From Hydrogenothermaceae bacterium (lineage in GTDB: Bacteria > Aquificota > Aquificia > Aquificales > Hydrogenothermaceae), in the NCBI GenBank assembly GCA_015490675.1, contig WFXI01000313.1, forward strand, positions 1 to 16,975: a DNA stretch of 16,975 nucleotides, read 5' to 3'. Under the pieces are notes generated by a model. It had not been told where the DNA came from. It saw only the letters and a list, made by a program, of their open reading frames with translations, and ran no database searches. Shown one piece after another: positions 1 through 7,210 of the stretch. A program made the position numbers and the translations under genes. Each line of letters opens with the position of its first letter. Position 1 is the first letter of the stretch.

Positions 1-522
1 GAAGAAGCAATAAAAAAAACCCTTGAGACAGGATATGCAACATACTTTTCTCGCTCTAGAAACTCTATCTGGGTAAAAGGTGAAACATCAGGTAACAAGC
101 AAAAAGTAGTCAAGGTAAAAGTTGATTGTGATGGGGATAGCATTCTTTATTTAGTTAAGGATTATAATGTAGCCTGTCATACTGGAAATGAAAGTTGCTT
201 TTATAGAGATATAAATTTTGAAGAAAATCAAAAGCCTGATGCTTATGAAATTTTTCATTCTTTATATAAAAAAATTTTAGAAAGAAAAGAAACAAAACCA
301 GAAGGTTCTTATGTATCAAAACTTTTTGAAAAAGGGTCTGATAAAATAATTCAAAAAGTTGGTGAAGAAGCAATAGAAACAGTAATTGCTTTAAAAAATA
401 AAGATAAAGATGAAATTATTTATGAAACTGCAGATTTAATTTTTCATTTGATTGTTGCACTTGCCAATGCTGGAGTTAAATTAGAAGATATACAGGAAGA
501 ACTTTTAAAAAGATACAAATAA
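1..522 (+). CDS. hisIE: HisIE, bifunctional histidine biosynthesis enzyme (5' truncated by window)
   Basis: Open in frame 1 from the first base to a TAA at 520-522 (173 codons visible), so the start lies outside the window. The first part is the end of the HisI domain (phosphoribosyl-AMP cyclohydrolase). It reads TGYATYFSRSRNSIWVKGE, then VDCDGDSILYLV, then a Cys-containing HTGNESCFYRD, which matches the C-terminal zinc-binding part of HisI. After a linker comes a complete HisE domain (phosphoribosyl-ATP pyrophosphatase), with SYVSKLFEKGSDKIIQKVGEEA, ETADLIFHLIVAL and a final EELLKRYK. Together they catalyse steps 2 and 3 of histidine biosynthesis in the cytoplasm. The peroxiredoxin gene starts 20 bases downstream on the same strand and probably shares the transcript, although no functional link is evident. 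Confidence 0.95.
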   Translation, partial: EEAIKKTLETGYATYFSRSRNSIWVKGETSGNKQKVVKVKVDCDGDSILYLVKDYNVACHTGNESCFYRDINFEENQKPDAYEIFHSLYKKILERKETKPEGSYVSKLFEKGSDKIIQKVGEEAIETVIALKNKDKDEIIYETADLIFHLIVALANAGVKLEDIQEELLKRYK

Positions 523-542
523 AAAAAAGGAGGTATTAACTT

Positions 543-1034
543 ATGCCTATAGAAGAAGGACAAAAAGCACCAGATTTTTGTTTACCAGGGTTAACACCTG
601 AGGGAGAAGAAAAAGAAATCTGCTTAAAAGATTTACTATCAGAAGGTAAATACCTTATCTTATACTTCTATCCAAAAGACAATACCCCTGGATGCACTAC
701 AGAAGCTTGTGATTTTAGAGATAATATGAATATCCTTGCAGAAAAAGCAGTTGTAGCAGGAATTAGCCCTGATAGTGTTGAAAGCCATAAGAAATTTAAA
801 GAAAAATATAACTTAAACTTTTATCTGCTATCAGACAAAGATAAAAAAGTTCTAGAAGCTTACGACGCTTATGGTGAAAAGAAAATGTATGGTAAAACCA
901 CAGTTGGAGTAATTCGTTCAACTTATATAATTTCTCCTGATGGAACAATAGTTAAAAAATGGAAAAATGTAAAAGCTAAAGGTCATGTAGAAAAGGTAGT
1001 TCAAGAGTTAGAAAAGATTTTAGGGACAAACTAA
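543..1034 (+). CDS. bcp: Thiol peroxidase, PrxQ/BCP-type peroxiredoxin
   Basis: 163-residue thioredoxin-fold peroxidase of the BCP/PrxQ family, of typical length. The motif YFYPKDNTPGCTTEACDFRD holds the peroxidatic Cys51 (in TPGC) and, five residues on, Cys56, the resolving Cys position of the E. coli BCP type. The conserved Arg lies in VIRSTYIISPDG. It would reduce H2O2 and organic hydroperoxides using thioredoxin as donor, in the cytoplasm (no signal peptide). The start is set by a strong AAAGGAGGT at 525-533, nine bases before ATG. The gene follows hisIE closely and ends at a two-way terminator shared with the convergent helicase gene. Peroxide defence suits a microaerophile, but that is inference. 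Confidence 0.96.
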   Translation: MPIEEGQKAPDFCLPGLTPEGEEKEICLKDLLSEGKYLILYFYPKDNTPGCTTEACDFRDNMNILAEKAVVAGISPDSVESHKKFKEKYNLNFYLLSDKDKKVLEAYDAYGEKKMYGKTTVGVIRSTYIISPDGTIVKKWKNVKAKGHVEKVVQELEKILGTN

Positions 1035-1038
1035 GTTT

Positions 1039-1061
1039 AAAGGGGGTAATATTCCCCCTTT
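1039..1061. terminator. Bidirectional intrinsic terminator
   Basis: Perfect 8-bp stem AAAGGGGG (1039-1046) / CCCCCTTT (1054-1061) around the loop TAATATT. It sits between the stop of the peroxiredoxin gene (1034) and the stop of the convergent helicase gene (1065). The G:C core flanked by A/T runs gives a T-rich exit on both strands, so it can end both transcripts. Confidence 0.85.
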
Positions 1062-1064
1062 TCA

Positions 1065-2249
1065 TTAAGCTCTTAAAAATTTTCTTCTTTTAAATCCTTT
1101 TTTATTATTTGGTCTTTGTTTTTTTAAAGGATTTGAAGATAAATTTATAAGCTCAATAGGTGCTTTTGTTACCTTTAAAATTCTAGTAAAGAAAATATCT
1201 TCATCAGGAGTAAAGAAAGAAATAGCTAATCCTTCATTACCTGCTCTTCCTGTTCTTCCTACTCTATGAACATAACTTTCTGTATCATTTGGTAAATCAA
1301 AGTTATAAACAACTTTTACATCTTTAATATCTAACCCTCTTGCTGCAACATCTGTAGCAACTAAAATATCAAGTTTACCTTCCCTAAAAGACCTTAAAAC
1401 TTTTTCTCTTTTAGCCTGAGAAAAATCTCCGTGGATAGCATCTGCATTAAAACCGTGTTCTTTTAGTCTCTTTGCAAGTTCGTCTGCCATTTTTTTAGTT
1501 TTAGTAAAAACAATAGCTTTTCCTTCTTGAGTTTCTTTTAATACTTTTATAAAAGTTTCTAACTTTTTATTACTATCAACTCTATAAGCTTTTTGTTTAA
1601 TTTTCTCAACTGTTATTTTTTCAGGAACAACTTTTACAAAAGCATAATCTTCATTTAAAAATTTTTCTGCAAGATTTAAAATTTCTTTAGGCATTGTTGC
1701 AGAAAATAGTAAAGTTTGCTTATTTTCTGGAAGATTAGACATTATAAACTCTATATCTTCTATAAATCCCATATCAAGCATTCTATCTGCTTCATCTAAA
1801 ACAAACATATCTACATTATCAAGTTTTAAAAATCCCCTTTCTATCAAATCCTTCACTCTACCCGGTGTTCCAACAATGATTACATCATTTCCTTTTTTTA
1901 GAAACTTTATTTGATGTTGTATAGACTTTCCACCATAAACAGATAAAACAAAAACTTTTTTGCTTCTACCAATATCTTTTAGCTCTTTAGCAACCTGAAT
2001 AGCCAATTCTCTAGTTGGAACTAACACTAATGCTTGAATTTTTCTTGCTCTTGGATTTACTTTTTCAATAAGTGGAATTCCAAATGCTGCAGTTTTCCCT
2101 GTTCCTGTTTGGGCTTGAGCAATAATATCTTTTCCTTCTAAAGCTATAGGAATAGCTTTTTTCTGTATTTCCGTTGGATTTTCATAGCCCATTTTGGAAA
2201 TAGAATTTAGTACCTGTTTTGAAATAGGTAATTGTGAAAATTTTGACAT
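1065..2249 (-). CDS. DEAD-box ATP-dependent RNA helicase
   Basis: 394-residue helicase with all standard motifs in order: Q motif (F4, with NPTEIQ at 24-29), Walker A AQTGTGKT (46-53), PTREL (78-82), TPGR (128-131), DEAD (152-155), SAT (183-185), HGD (273-275), ATDVAARGLDI (298-308) and HRVGRTGRAG (328-337). The tail is short and basic (KKQRP...KRRKFLRA) and there is no RNA-binding extension of the DbpA or CsdA kind. It is therefore a minimal, RhlE-like enzyme. Likely roles are RNA unwinding in ribosome assembly or mRNA decay, in the cytoplasm. The ATG at 2249 is supported by AAAGGAGG just upstream on the minus strand (2256-2263). It converges on the peroxiredoxin gene with the terminator between them. 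The exact subfamily cannot be fixed from sequence alone. Confidence 0.96.
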   Translation of the reverse strand: MSKFSQLPISKQVLNSISKMGYENPTEIQKKAIPIALEGKDIIAQAQTGTGKTAAFGIPLIEKVNPRARKIQALVLVPTRELAIQVAKELKDIGRSKKVFVLSVYGGKSIQHQIKFLKKGNDVIIVGTPGRVKDLIERGFLKLDNVDMFVLDEADRMLDMGFIEDIEFIMSNLPENKQTLLFSATMPKEILNLAEKFLNEDYAFVKVVPEKITVEKIKQKAYRVDSNKKLETFIKVLKETQEGKAIVFTKTKKMADELAKRLKEHGFNADAIHGDFSQAKREKVLRSFREGKLDILVATDVAARGLDIKDVKVVYNFDLPNDTESYVHRVGRTGRAGNEGLAISFFTPDEDIFFTRILKVTKAPIELINLSSNPLKKQRPNNKKGFKRRKFLRA

Positions 2250-2370
2250 AAATGTCCTCCTTTAATATATAAAGAGAGGAAATATCAGAACACTTGAGAT
2301 TTTTTGGAAGGTTTTAAATTTGACTGATACTTCCTTTCTTCTATTTTATTTTTTCTAAAAAGTAAATAAA

Positions 2371-2446
2371 TGGCTCCCGAGGAGGGATTCGAACCCCCGA
2401 CCCGGCGGTTAACAGCCGCCTGCTCTGCCAGCTGAGCTACTCGGGA
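2371..2446 (-). tRNA. tRNA-Asn (anticodon GTT)
   Basis: Read on the minus strand, the acceptor 5' arm TCCCGAG (2440-2446) pairs with CTCGGGA (2375-2381). The discriminator base is G, and CCA is encoded at 2371-2373. The D arm has AGCTCAGCTGGCAGAGC, the T arm has GGGGGTTCGAATCCC. The anticodon stem GGCGG/CCGCC encloses CTGTTAA, giving anticodon GTT at 2411-2413, which reads Asn codons AAC and AAU. The total length is 76 bases with CCA and no intron. The much higher GC of the stems against the AT-rich surroundings is expected of a thermophile's tRNA. Confidence 0.98.
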
Positions 2447-2467
2447 ACACCATCAAATTGGATTAAT

Positions 2468-2497
2468 ATTATATATGCCCATAATCTATATTGTCAA
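2468..2497 (-). promoter_or_regulatory. Near-consensus sigma-70-type promoter for tRNA-Asn
   Basis: On the minus strand, a perfect -35 TTGACA (2492-2497) and a perfect -10 TATAAT (2468-2473) are separated by 18 bases. The predicted start is near 2461, giving a leader of about 15 bases before the mature tRNA 5' end at 2446. It lies immediately after the stop codon of the upstream sir2-like gene, so the tRNA is probably transcribed on its own. Confidence 0.8.
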
Positions 2498-2510
2498 GTA
2501 TTTGCACTTA

Positions 2511-3356
2511 CTATAAAATTCCTTCAGTTATAAGTTTTATACCTTCTAGTCCCTTTAAAGGTAAACCTATTTGCCCTTCTGGGACTTGGTAATCCCTGGG
2601 GTTTATTCTTATTAAAGTTCCTTTTGTTTCTCTTGCTGTTCTCTCTGAAAAATATCTAACAGTTGGGACTGCTGTTCCTGCTCCTATTTCTATTATTGCT
2701 AGTTTTTTATTTTTTCTTATTACACTGTTTAACCAAACTCTTAGTCTAAACTCTTGGCTTTCTGTTCTTATAGGTACCCAATGAAAATCGTTAAACATTA
2801 AAATGTTTGGTCTTGCAAGTCTCCCACAATGCTTACAAGTTGGCAAAGGTGGAATGGCCCTGAATTTTTCTTCGTCTATTTTTATTTCTATATTTTTAGC
2901 AGACCATATATCGTCGCTGCAAGGAAGTGTACATTGTAAATGGTGTATGCTCCCGTGTATTTCAACTATTTTGTCTTCTGGATATCCAGCTTTTTGAAAT
3001 TGTCCATCAACATTTGAAGTAAAAACGAAATAATCGTTATTTTTTAATTCTCCTAGTTTCTTCAATATATAAAAACCTTCATGAGGATTTGTTTCTCTAT
3101 AAATCTTTAGTCTATGTCCATAAAAAGCCCAAGCTAGTTGAACATATTCTTCTTTTAAAAACATTCTTGGGTTTGCCATTTCTTCAAATCTTAAACCTAG
3201 TTTCCTTGCAATTGGATAAGCTCTCCAAAAACCTTCTTTACCTCTAAAATCTGGGAGTCCACTATCGACTCCCATTCCTGCTCCTGCTGTTATTAATACT
3301 GCATCTGCTTCTTTAATAGCTTGTCTAGTTTGTTCAATATTTCTTTCTATATCCAT
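2511..3356 (-). CDS. Divergent Sir2-family NAD-dependent protein (deacylase-like)
   Basis: 281 residues with a recognisable sirtuin core. The NAD-binding motif is TAGAGMGVDSGLPDFRG (23-39), where classic sirtuins have GAGxSxxSGIPDFRG. SNVDG (114-118) stands for the usual QNIDG and keeps N115 and D117. The catalytic His is H134 in EIHGS. Zinc Cys pairs are C142/C146 (spacing x3 rather than x2) and C174/C177 (CKHC). The late GTSL..VxP motif is replaced by GAGTAVPTVRYF. The expected activity is NAD-dependent deacylation or ADP-ribosyl transfer on a protein, but the substrate is unknown. A weak GAGGT site (3364-3368) precedes the ATG. It is divergent from hypB across a 119-base shared promoter region and shows no evident link to the hydrogenase. 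Confidence 0.85.
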   Translation of the reverse strand: MDIERNIEQTRQAIKEADAVLITAGAGMGVDSGLPDFRGKEGFWRAYPIARKLGLRFEEMANPRMFLKEEYVQLAWAFYGHRLKIYRETNPHEGFYILKKLGELKNNDYFVFTSNVDGQFQKAGYPEDKIVEIHGSIHHLQCTLPCSDDIWSAKNIEIKIDEEKFRAIPPLPTCKHCGRLARPNILMFNDFHWVPIRTESQEFRLRVWLNSVIRKNKKLAIIEIGAGTAVPTVRYFSERTARETKGTLIRINPRDYQVPEGQIGLPLKGLEGIKLITEGIL

Positions 3357-3398
3357 TTTTATTTACCTCACAAAAGGTGTGTAATTATCATAAGCTTA

Positions 3399-3404
3399 AT
3401 TATA
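3399..3404 (-). promoter_or_regulatory. Possible -10 element for the sir2-like gene
   Basis: TATAAT on the minus strand, 42 bases before the sir2-like ATG. No good -35 lies at the usual distance, so this rests on the -10 alone. It lies next to the divergent hypB promoter. Confidence 0.3.
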
Positions 3405-3411
3405 AATTTTA

Positions 3412-3439
3412 TTGACCTAATTTATTTTGTTATTATATT
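3412..3439 (+). promoter_or_regulatory. Promoter of the hypB-tetR-sensor hydrogenase operon
   Basis: A -35 TTGACC (3412-3417) and -10 TATATT (3434-3439) are separated by 16 bases, each one mismatch from consensus. The transcription start would fall around 3446, inside the operator at 3438-3459. This is the arrangement expected for steric repression by the TetR protein encoded second in the operon. Confidence 0.65.
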
Positions 3440-3459
3440 AACGAATAGGTATTCATTAA
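3438..3459. promoter_or_regulatory. TetR-type operator at the hypB promoter (copy 1 of 3)
   Basis: Inverted repeat with 9-bp arms and one mismatch: TTAACGAAT (3438-3446), spacer AGGT, ATTCATTAA (3451-3459). Its inner 18 bases match the consensus AATGAAT-N4-ATTCATT found twice at the hydA promoter (7181-7198, 7209-7226), and the GAAT/ATTC cores and 4-base spacer are the same in register. It overlaps the predicted start site, and the AGGAGG of hypB begins at 3464. The link to the TetR protein of this operon is inferred from location and symmetry. Confidence 0.7.
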
Positions 3460-3475
3460 ATATAGGAGGATAGTT

Positions 3476-4252
3476 ATGTGCAAAGATTGTGGTTGTTCTA
3501 TAACAGATACACATCTATATAATCACACACAAAATCATGAAAACAATATAAGTCCCCATCATACTCATAACCATTCTAACCCAGCTATAAAAGACAAAAA
3601 AACGGTAGAAGTTATTTCTAAAATATTAGATGCAAATGATAAGCAAGCAGAAAGTAATAGGAAACATTTTGATGAACATGGTATTTTTGCTGTAAATTTA
3701 ATGAGTTCTCCGGGGGCAGGAAAAACAACTTTACTGGAAAAAACTATTGAGCTTTTAAAAGATGAAGTAAAAATTGGAGTTATAGAAGGGGATTTAGAGA
3801 CAAATAGAGATACAGAGAGAATAAAAGCTAAAGGAGTTCCAGCATATCAAATTACAACTGGACAGGCTTGTCATTTAGATGCGTTTATGGTTCATGATGG
3901 AATACATCATATGCTCTTAAAAGAGTTAGATTTAGTTTTTGTAGAAAATGTTGGAAATCTTGTTTGTCCAGCTTCCTATGATATAGGGACACATATAAAT
4001 GTAGTTTTGTTATCTGTTCCTGAAGGAGATGATAAACCTGCAAAATATCCTGTAATGTTTAAAAATGCAGATTTAATGCTTATAACAAAAATAGATTTAT
4101 TGCCATATTTTGATTTTGATGTAAGCAAGGCTGTAGAAGAAGCAAGGGCATTAAATCCCAAAATGGATGTAATTCAAATATCTACAAAAACTGGAGAAAA
4201 TTTAGGCAAATGGATAAACTATTTAAAATTAAAGTTATCCTTGAAAGTTTAG
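3476..4252 (+). CDS. hypB: HypB, nickel-inserting GTPase for hydrogenase maturation
   Basis: 258 residues. HypB binds nickel and, with HypA, uses GTP hydrolysis to deliver it to the hydrogenase large subunit in the cytoplasm. The N-terminus MCKDCGC carries the CxxCGC high-affinity Ni site (C2, C5, C7), followed by seven His in residues 13-33 (H13, H17, H21, H28, H29, H31, H33), a modest Ni-storage stretch. The G domain has the P-loop SPGAGKTT (78-85), the metal-site motif GQACHLDAFMVH, GNLVCPASYD, and TKID in place of NKxD for guanine recognition. AGGAGG at 3464-3469 supports the start. It is the first gene of an operon with the TetR regulator and the sensor hydrogenase, apart from the other hyp genes (13657 onward). 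Nickel insertion may therefore be induced together with H2 sensing. Confidence 0.97.
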   Translation: MCKDCGCSITDTHLYNHTQNHENNISPHHTHNHSNPAIKDKKTVEVISKILDANDKQAESNRKHFDEHGIFAVNLMSSPGAGKTTLLEKTIELLKDEVKIGVIEGDLETNRDTERIKAKGVPAYQITTGQACHLDAFMVHDGIHHMLLKELDLVFVENVGNLVCPASYDIGTHINVVLLSVPEGDDKPAKYPVMFKNADLMLITKIDLLPYFDFDVSKAVEEARALNPKMDVIQISTKTGENLGKWINYLKLKLSLKV

Positions 4253-4265
4253 GAGGATATCGCTG

Positions 4266-4862
4266 TTGCCTAAAACCATAGAAAAGGAAAGAAGAAAGCA
4301 AGAAATAGTAAAAGTTGCATGTAGATTATTTGCAAAAAATGGATACTATAATACAACTATACCTGATATAGCTAAGAAACTTGGTATGAGTGTAGGTAAT
4401 TTATATAACTATTTTAAAAGTAAGGAAGAACTGGCTAAATATATTATGCAGTATTCTTCACATTTATTAGGACAAGAAATTAGAAAAATAAATGAAATGG
4501 ATATTTCAACCAAAGACAAAATATATTTATTAGTTAAAAGATTTATAGAAATTGCTGAAGAAAATCCAGAACTTATAGATTATTTTTTAAGAGTTTTTTT
4601 ATCAAATAGAGAGGTCTTTTCAGAAGGATGTGAAGGTTTTTTATGTGTTCAGGAAGTTGTAACTGAAATAATGTTATTTCTAGAAGAGGGAGTTAGAAAG
4701 GGAGATTTAAGAAATCAAGACTTATTTTCCGCTTTTGTTACAGTAATGGGACCACTTGGTGGTATAGTGTTTTTAAAGGGTGAAGGAATGCTAATGAAAG
4801 AACCTATAGATTATGCTAATGAACTGGCGGAGAACATATGGAGGGCTTTAAAAGCTGATTAG
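4266..4862 (+). CDS. TetR-family transcriptional repressor, candidate H2-responsive regulator
   Basis: 198 residues, normal for TetR regulators. The N-terminal helix-turn-helix occupies about residues 8-55 and reads RRKQEIVKVACRLFAKNGY..TTIPDIAKKLGMSVGNLYNYFKSKEELAK, a textbook TetR_N domain. The C-terminal ligand-binding and dimerisation part has no recognised ligand class; it contains Cys residues in SEGCEGFLCVQEVV (around 120-132). The start is TTG at 4266, chosen because AGGAGG (4251-4256, overlapping the hypB stop) lies nine bases upstream and no in-frame ATG precedes the domain. It sits between hypB and the sensor hydrogenase genes, whose ATG is two bases past its stop. Operators matching TetR symmetry lie at its own operon promoter and at the hydA promoter, so it probably represses both. 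The inducer is unknown; a signal from the adjacent sensor hydrogenase is the proposal here. Confidence 0.9.
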   Translation: MPKTIEKERRKQEIVKVACRLFAKNGYYNTTIPDIAKKLGMSVGNLYNYFKSKEELAKYIMQYSSHLLGQEIRKINEMDISTKDKIYLLVKRFIEIAEENPELIDYFLRVFLSNREVFSEGCEGFLCVQEVVTEIMLFLEEGVRKGDLRNQDLFSAFVTVMGPLGGIVFLKGEGMLMKEPIDYANELAENIWRALKAD

Positions 4863-4864
4863 CT

Positions 4865-5788
4865 ATGAAAACTTTAATTTGGATACAAGGTCTAACCTGT
4901 AATGGTAATACACAATCTTTACTAAATGCAGAAAATCCGTATTTTTATGAATTATTTTCTAAAATAGAGCTTCTATATCATCCTTCATTGTCTATTGATA
5001 ATAATTTATTAGAAATAATAAGAGATATAGAAAAAGGTCATATAAACTTAGATTTTTTGGTAGTTGAAGGAGCTATAACAAAAAACAAAAATTTTTGTAG
5101 AATTGGAGAATTTTCTATAGGTGAAATAATAGAAAAACTAAAAAATAAAGCAAGTTATATAATTGCTGTTGGTAATTGTGCAGCTAATGGAAACTTTCCA
5201 GCCTTGTATGATAAAAATAACGATGTTTCAGGGCTACAATTTAAGTTTGAGGAAAAAGATGGATTTTTGCCATCAGATTTTAAAACTAAATCTGGATACC
5301 CTGTAATAAATATCTCTGGTTGTCCTATCCATCCAGCTTGGTTTACTCAAACTTTGCTTGCATTATATTACAATAGGAAAATTTATTTGGATAAATTAAA
5401 CAGACCAAAAGAACTTTTTATGTACCTACCCCATGATGGATGTATAAGAAATGAATACTTTGAATGGAAAACTGAAGCAGAAGAATTTGGAACTAAAGAA
5501 GGATGTTTATTTTATAATCTTGGTTGTAGGGGACCATTAACACATGCTCCATGTAATAAAATTCTATGGAATAGGATTTCTTCAAAAACAAGAGCAGGAA
5601 TGCCATGTATAGGTTGTACAGAATATAACTTCCCATTGAATGAAAACTTTTTTGAAACAAAGAAAAATATGGGAATTCCAGAGGAAGTTCCTCTTGGGGT
5701 TTCTAAAAGAACATATATATTGATTTCAGGAGTAGCAAAAACCTTAAAAAATGAAAGGACTTCTAAAAAATTAGAAGAAACTGATTAA
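4865..5788 (+). CDS. hupU: Cytoplasmic [NiFe] hydrogenase small subunit, HupU/HoxB (sensor) type
   Basis: 307 residues, with no Tat signal and no membrane anchor, so cytoplasmic. It starts directly at the Fe-S fold (LIWIQGLTCNGNTQSLLNAENP), which resembles group 2 small subunits. The proximal cluster ligands visible are C12, C105 (VGNCAANG) and C153 (SGCPIHP). The fourth position is N15 rather than Cys, as in group 2 (CxGN). Distal-cluster ligands follow in LPHDGC, GCLFYNLGC, and medial ligands in APCNKILWNR...GMPCIGC, typical of HupU/HupS. It has no obvious ribosome-binding site; its start two bases after the tetR stop suggests translational coupling. It partners the large subunit that begins two bases after its own stop. 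A group 2 uptake role is possible, but the large subunit features favour H2 sensing. Confidence 0.87.
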   Translation: MKTLIWIQGLTCNGNTQSLLNAENPYFYELFSKIELLYHPSLSIDNNLLEIIRDIEKGHINLDFLVVEGAITKNKNFCRIGEFSIGEIIEKLKNKASYIIAVGNCAANGNFPALYDKNNDVSGLQFKFEEKDGFLPSDFKTKSGYPVINISGCPIHPAWFTQTLLALYYNRKIYLDKLNRPKELFMYLPHDGCIRNEYFEWKTEAEEFGTKEGCLFYNLGCRGPLTHAPCNKILWNRISSKTRAGMPCIGCTEYNFPLNENFFETKKNMGIPEEVPLGVSKRTYILISGVAKTLKNERTSKKLEETD

Positions 5789-5790
5789 TT

Positions 5791-7152
5791 ATGCCAAAAG
5801 TAAGAAAAACCGTTCTAAACAGAGTAGAAGGCGAAATAGAGTTAAAACTTATATGGGAAAAAGGAAAAATCAAAGATGCGTATATAATAGCTCCTAATTT
5901 TAGAGGTTTTGAATTTATTTTAGAAAATAAGCCTTTATTAGATGCTCTTATTATAACTCCAAGGGTATGTGGAATTTGTGGACATGCCCATTTGATTGCA
6001 ACAACAAATGCCCTTGAAAATCTATATTTAGAAAATGGTTATAAATTAGAAGTTTCACCAAAAGCAAAGCTTATTAGGAATATAACCCTGTCCTGTGAGA
6101 TGATACAAAATCATATTAGATGGTTTTATTTATTTGTTATTCCAGATTTTATTAAGTTTAATGAAGCCTTGAAAGATTTTTACCCAATAAGAGGAAAAAA
6201 ATGGAGAAAAGCAGTAGAGTTTAGTTCTAAAATTGTAAAAGTAATTGCAATTTTTGGTGGTCAGTGGCCTCATACTTCTTATAGTATCCCTGGTGGTGTA
6301 ATGTGTGAACCAACACAAACAGAAATTATGGAAGCCATATCTATTGTTGATAGCGTTTTAGAGTATTTTGAGGAAGATGTTATCGGTATGAAACTAGATG
6401 AATATTTAACATTAACTTCTTTTGAAGAATTTTTAGACAAATCAAATGGAGACCTGAAAATAGTTATACAAGAAGCTTTAAAACTCGGATTTAAAAATTT
6501 AGGTAAAGCTTATGATAGATTTTTGACAGTGTGTAATATAAATCCCTTTATTTCAGAAGGTATTACAAGAAGAAAGAAATGTAATTTTGATATAAACAAA
6601 GTTGAAGAAGTGGGAACTTTTTCTTTTTTGGAGAAAGGAAAACCTAATTTTTCAAAAAATAAGTATTCGTGGGCAAAAGCACCAAGATATGAAGGGAAAC
6701 CTTTTGAGACAGGACCTTTAGCAAGAAGAATTAATAATGAAGATAAGTTATTTTTAAATTTAATCAAAAATTTCAAGGGTTATTACATACCGAGAATTTG
6801 GGCAAGAGTTGATGAAATTGGAAAACTACTTTTAGCTGTTAAAAATTATTTATTAAACATAAATATAAAAGAACCCTCATATATAAAGTCTAAATTAGAT
6901 ATAAAAAATTTAGAAGGAAAATCTTATGGCCTTTGCGAAGCAGCAAGAGGTTCGTTGATTCATAAAATAATAGCTAAAGAAGGGAGAATAAAAAAGTATG
7001 ACATTATCACTCCTACAGTTTGGAACTTAGGAACGAGATGTAAAAAATATTTATCTCCTGCAGAAAAAGCTCTTATAGGAATTGATAATCAACTAAAAGC
7101 AGAAATGATAATTAGAAGTTTTGATGTCTGTTCTGTATGCACCACACATTAA
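5791..7152 (+). CDS. hupV: [NiFe] hydrogenase large subunit, H2-sensing (HupV/HoxC-like) type
   Basis: 453 residues binding the NiFe(CN)2CO site. The N-terminal motif is RVCGICGHAH (58-67) and the C-terminal motif is DVCSVCTTH (445-453), so Ni ligands are C60, C63, C447 and C450. The protein ends at H453, the residue after which maturation proteases normally cut, so it has no C-terminal peptide, as in regulatory hydrogenases. At the two gas-channel positions it has Ile (I62, between the first two Cys) and Phe (F115, in WFYLFV). Catalytic enzymes have Val and Leu there, and sensors such as Ralstonia HoxC have Ile and Phe. ETGPLARR and YGLCEAARGSLIH are conserved active-site surroundings. The Pro of the usual DPC is Val446. 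No histidine kinase gene is nearby; tetR is. The role as H2 sensor is inferred from these residues. Confidence 0.87.
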   Translation: MPKVRKTVLNRVEGEIELKLIWEKGKIKDAYIIAPNFRGFEFILENKPLLDALIITPRVCGICGHAHLIATTNALENLYLENGYKLEVSPKAKLIRNITLSCEMIQNHIRWFYLFVIPDFIKFNEALKDFYPIRGKKWRKAVEFSSKIVKVIAIFGGQWPHTSYSIPGGVMCEPTQTEIMEAISIVDSVLEYFEEDVIGMKLDEYLTLTSFEEFLDKSNGDLKIVIQEALKLGFKNLGKAYDRFLTVCNINPFISEGITRRKKCNFDINKVEEVGTFSFLEKGKPNFSKNKYSWAKAPRYEGKPFETGPLARRINNEDKLFLNLIKNFKGYYIPRIWARVDEIGKLLLAVKNYLLNINIKEPSYIKSKLDIKNLEGKSYGLCEAARGSLIHKIIAKEGRIKKYDIITPTVWNLGTRCKKYLSPAEKALIGIDNQLKAEMIIRSFDVCSVCTTH

Positions 7153-7175
7153 AAAATTAGAATTTTTTTATACAC

Positions 7176-7210
7176 TTGACAATGAAAAAATATTCATTCA
7201 AGATTATAAA
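7176..7210 (+). promoter_or_regulatory. Promoter region of the hydABC structural operon
   Basis: A perfect -35 hexamer TTGACA (7176-7181) has only a weak -10 at the right distance (CAAGAT, 7199-7204, 17-base spacer). An alternative pair is ATGAAA (7182-7187) with TATAAA (7205-7210), also 17 bases apart. The second puts the operator at 7208-7227 against the -10, the same geometry as at the hypB promoter. Which pair is used cannot be decided from sequence, but the promoter must lie in the 87 bases between the sensor gene and hydA, or hydA is reached only by read-through. Confidence 0.55.
7181..7198. promoter_or_regulatory. TetR-type operator upstream of hydA (copy 2 of 3)
   Basis: AATGAAA (7181-7187), spacer AAAT, ATTCATT (7192-7198): 7-bp arms with one mismatch, the same consensus and spacing as the other two copies. 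It overlaps the -35 region. Its centre is 28 bp from that of the next copy, so two repressor dimers could bind in tandem. Confidence 0.65.

Noticed and set aside
155..373. 72-codon minus-strand ORF
   Set aside because: Antisense to the well-supported hisIE frame; composition driven by AT-rich codons, with no domain.
7151..7170. A/T-only inverted repeat after the sensor large subunit as a terminator
   Set aside because: The stem AAAAAATT/AATTTTTT has no G:C pair and a two-base loop, so it would be too weak, especially in a thermophile. Read-through into hydA remains possible.
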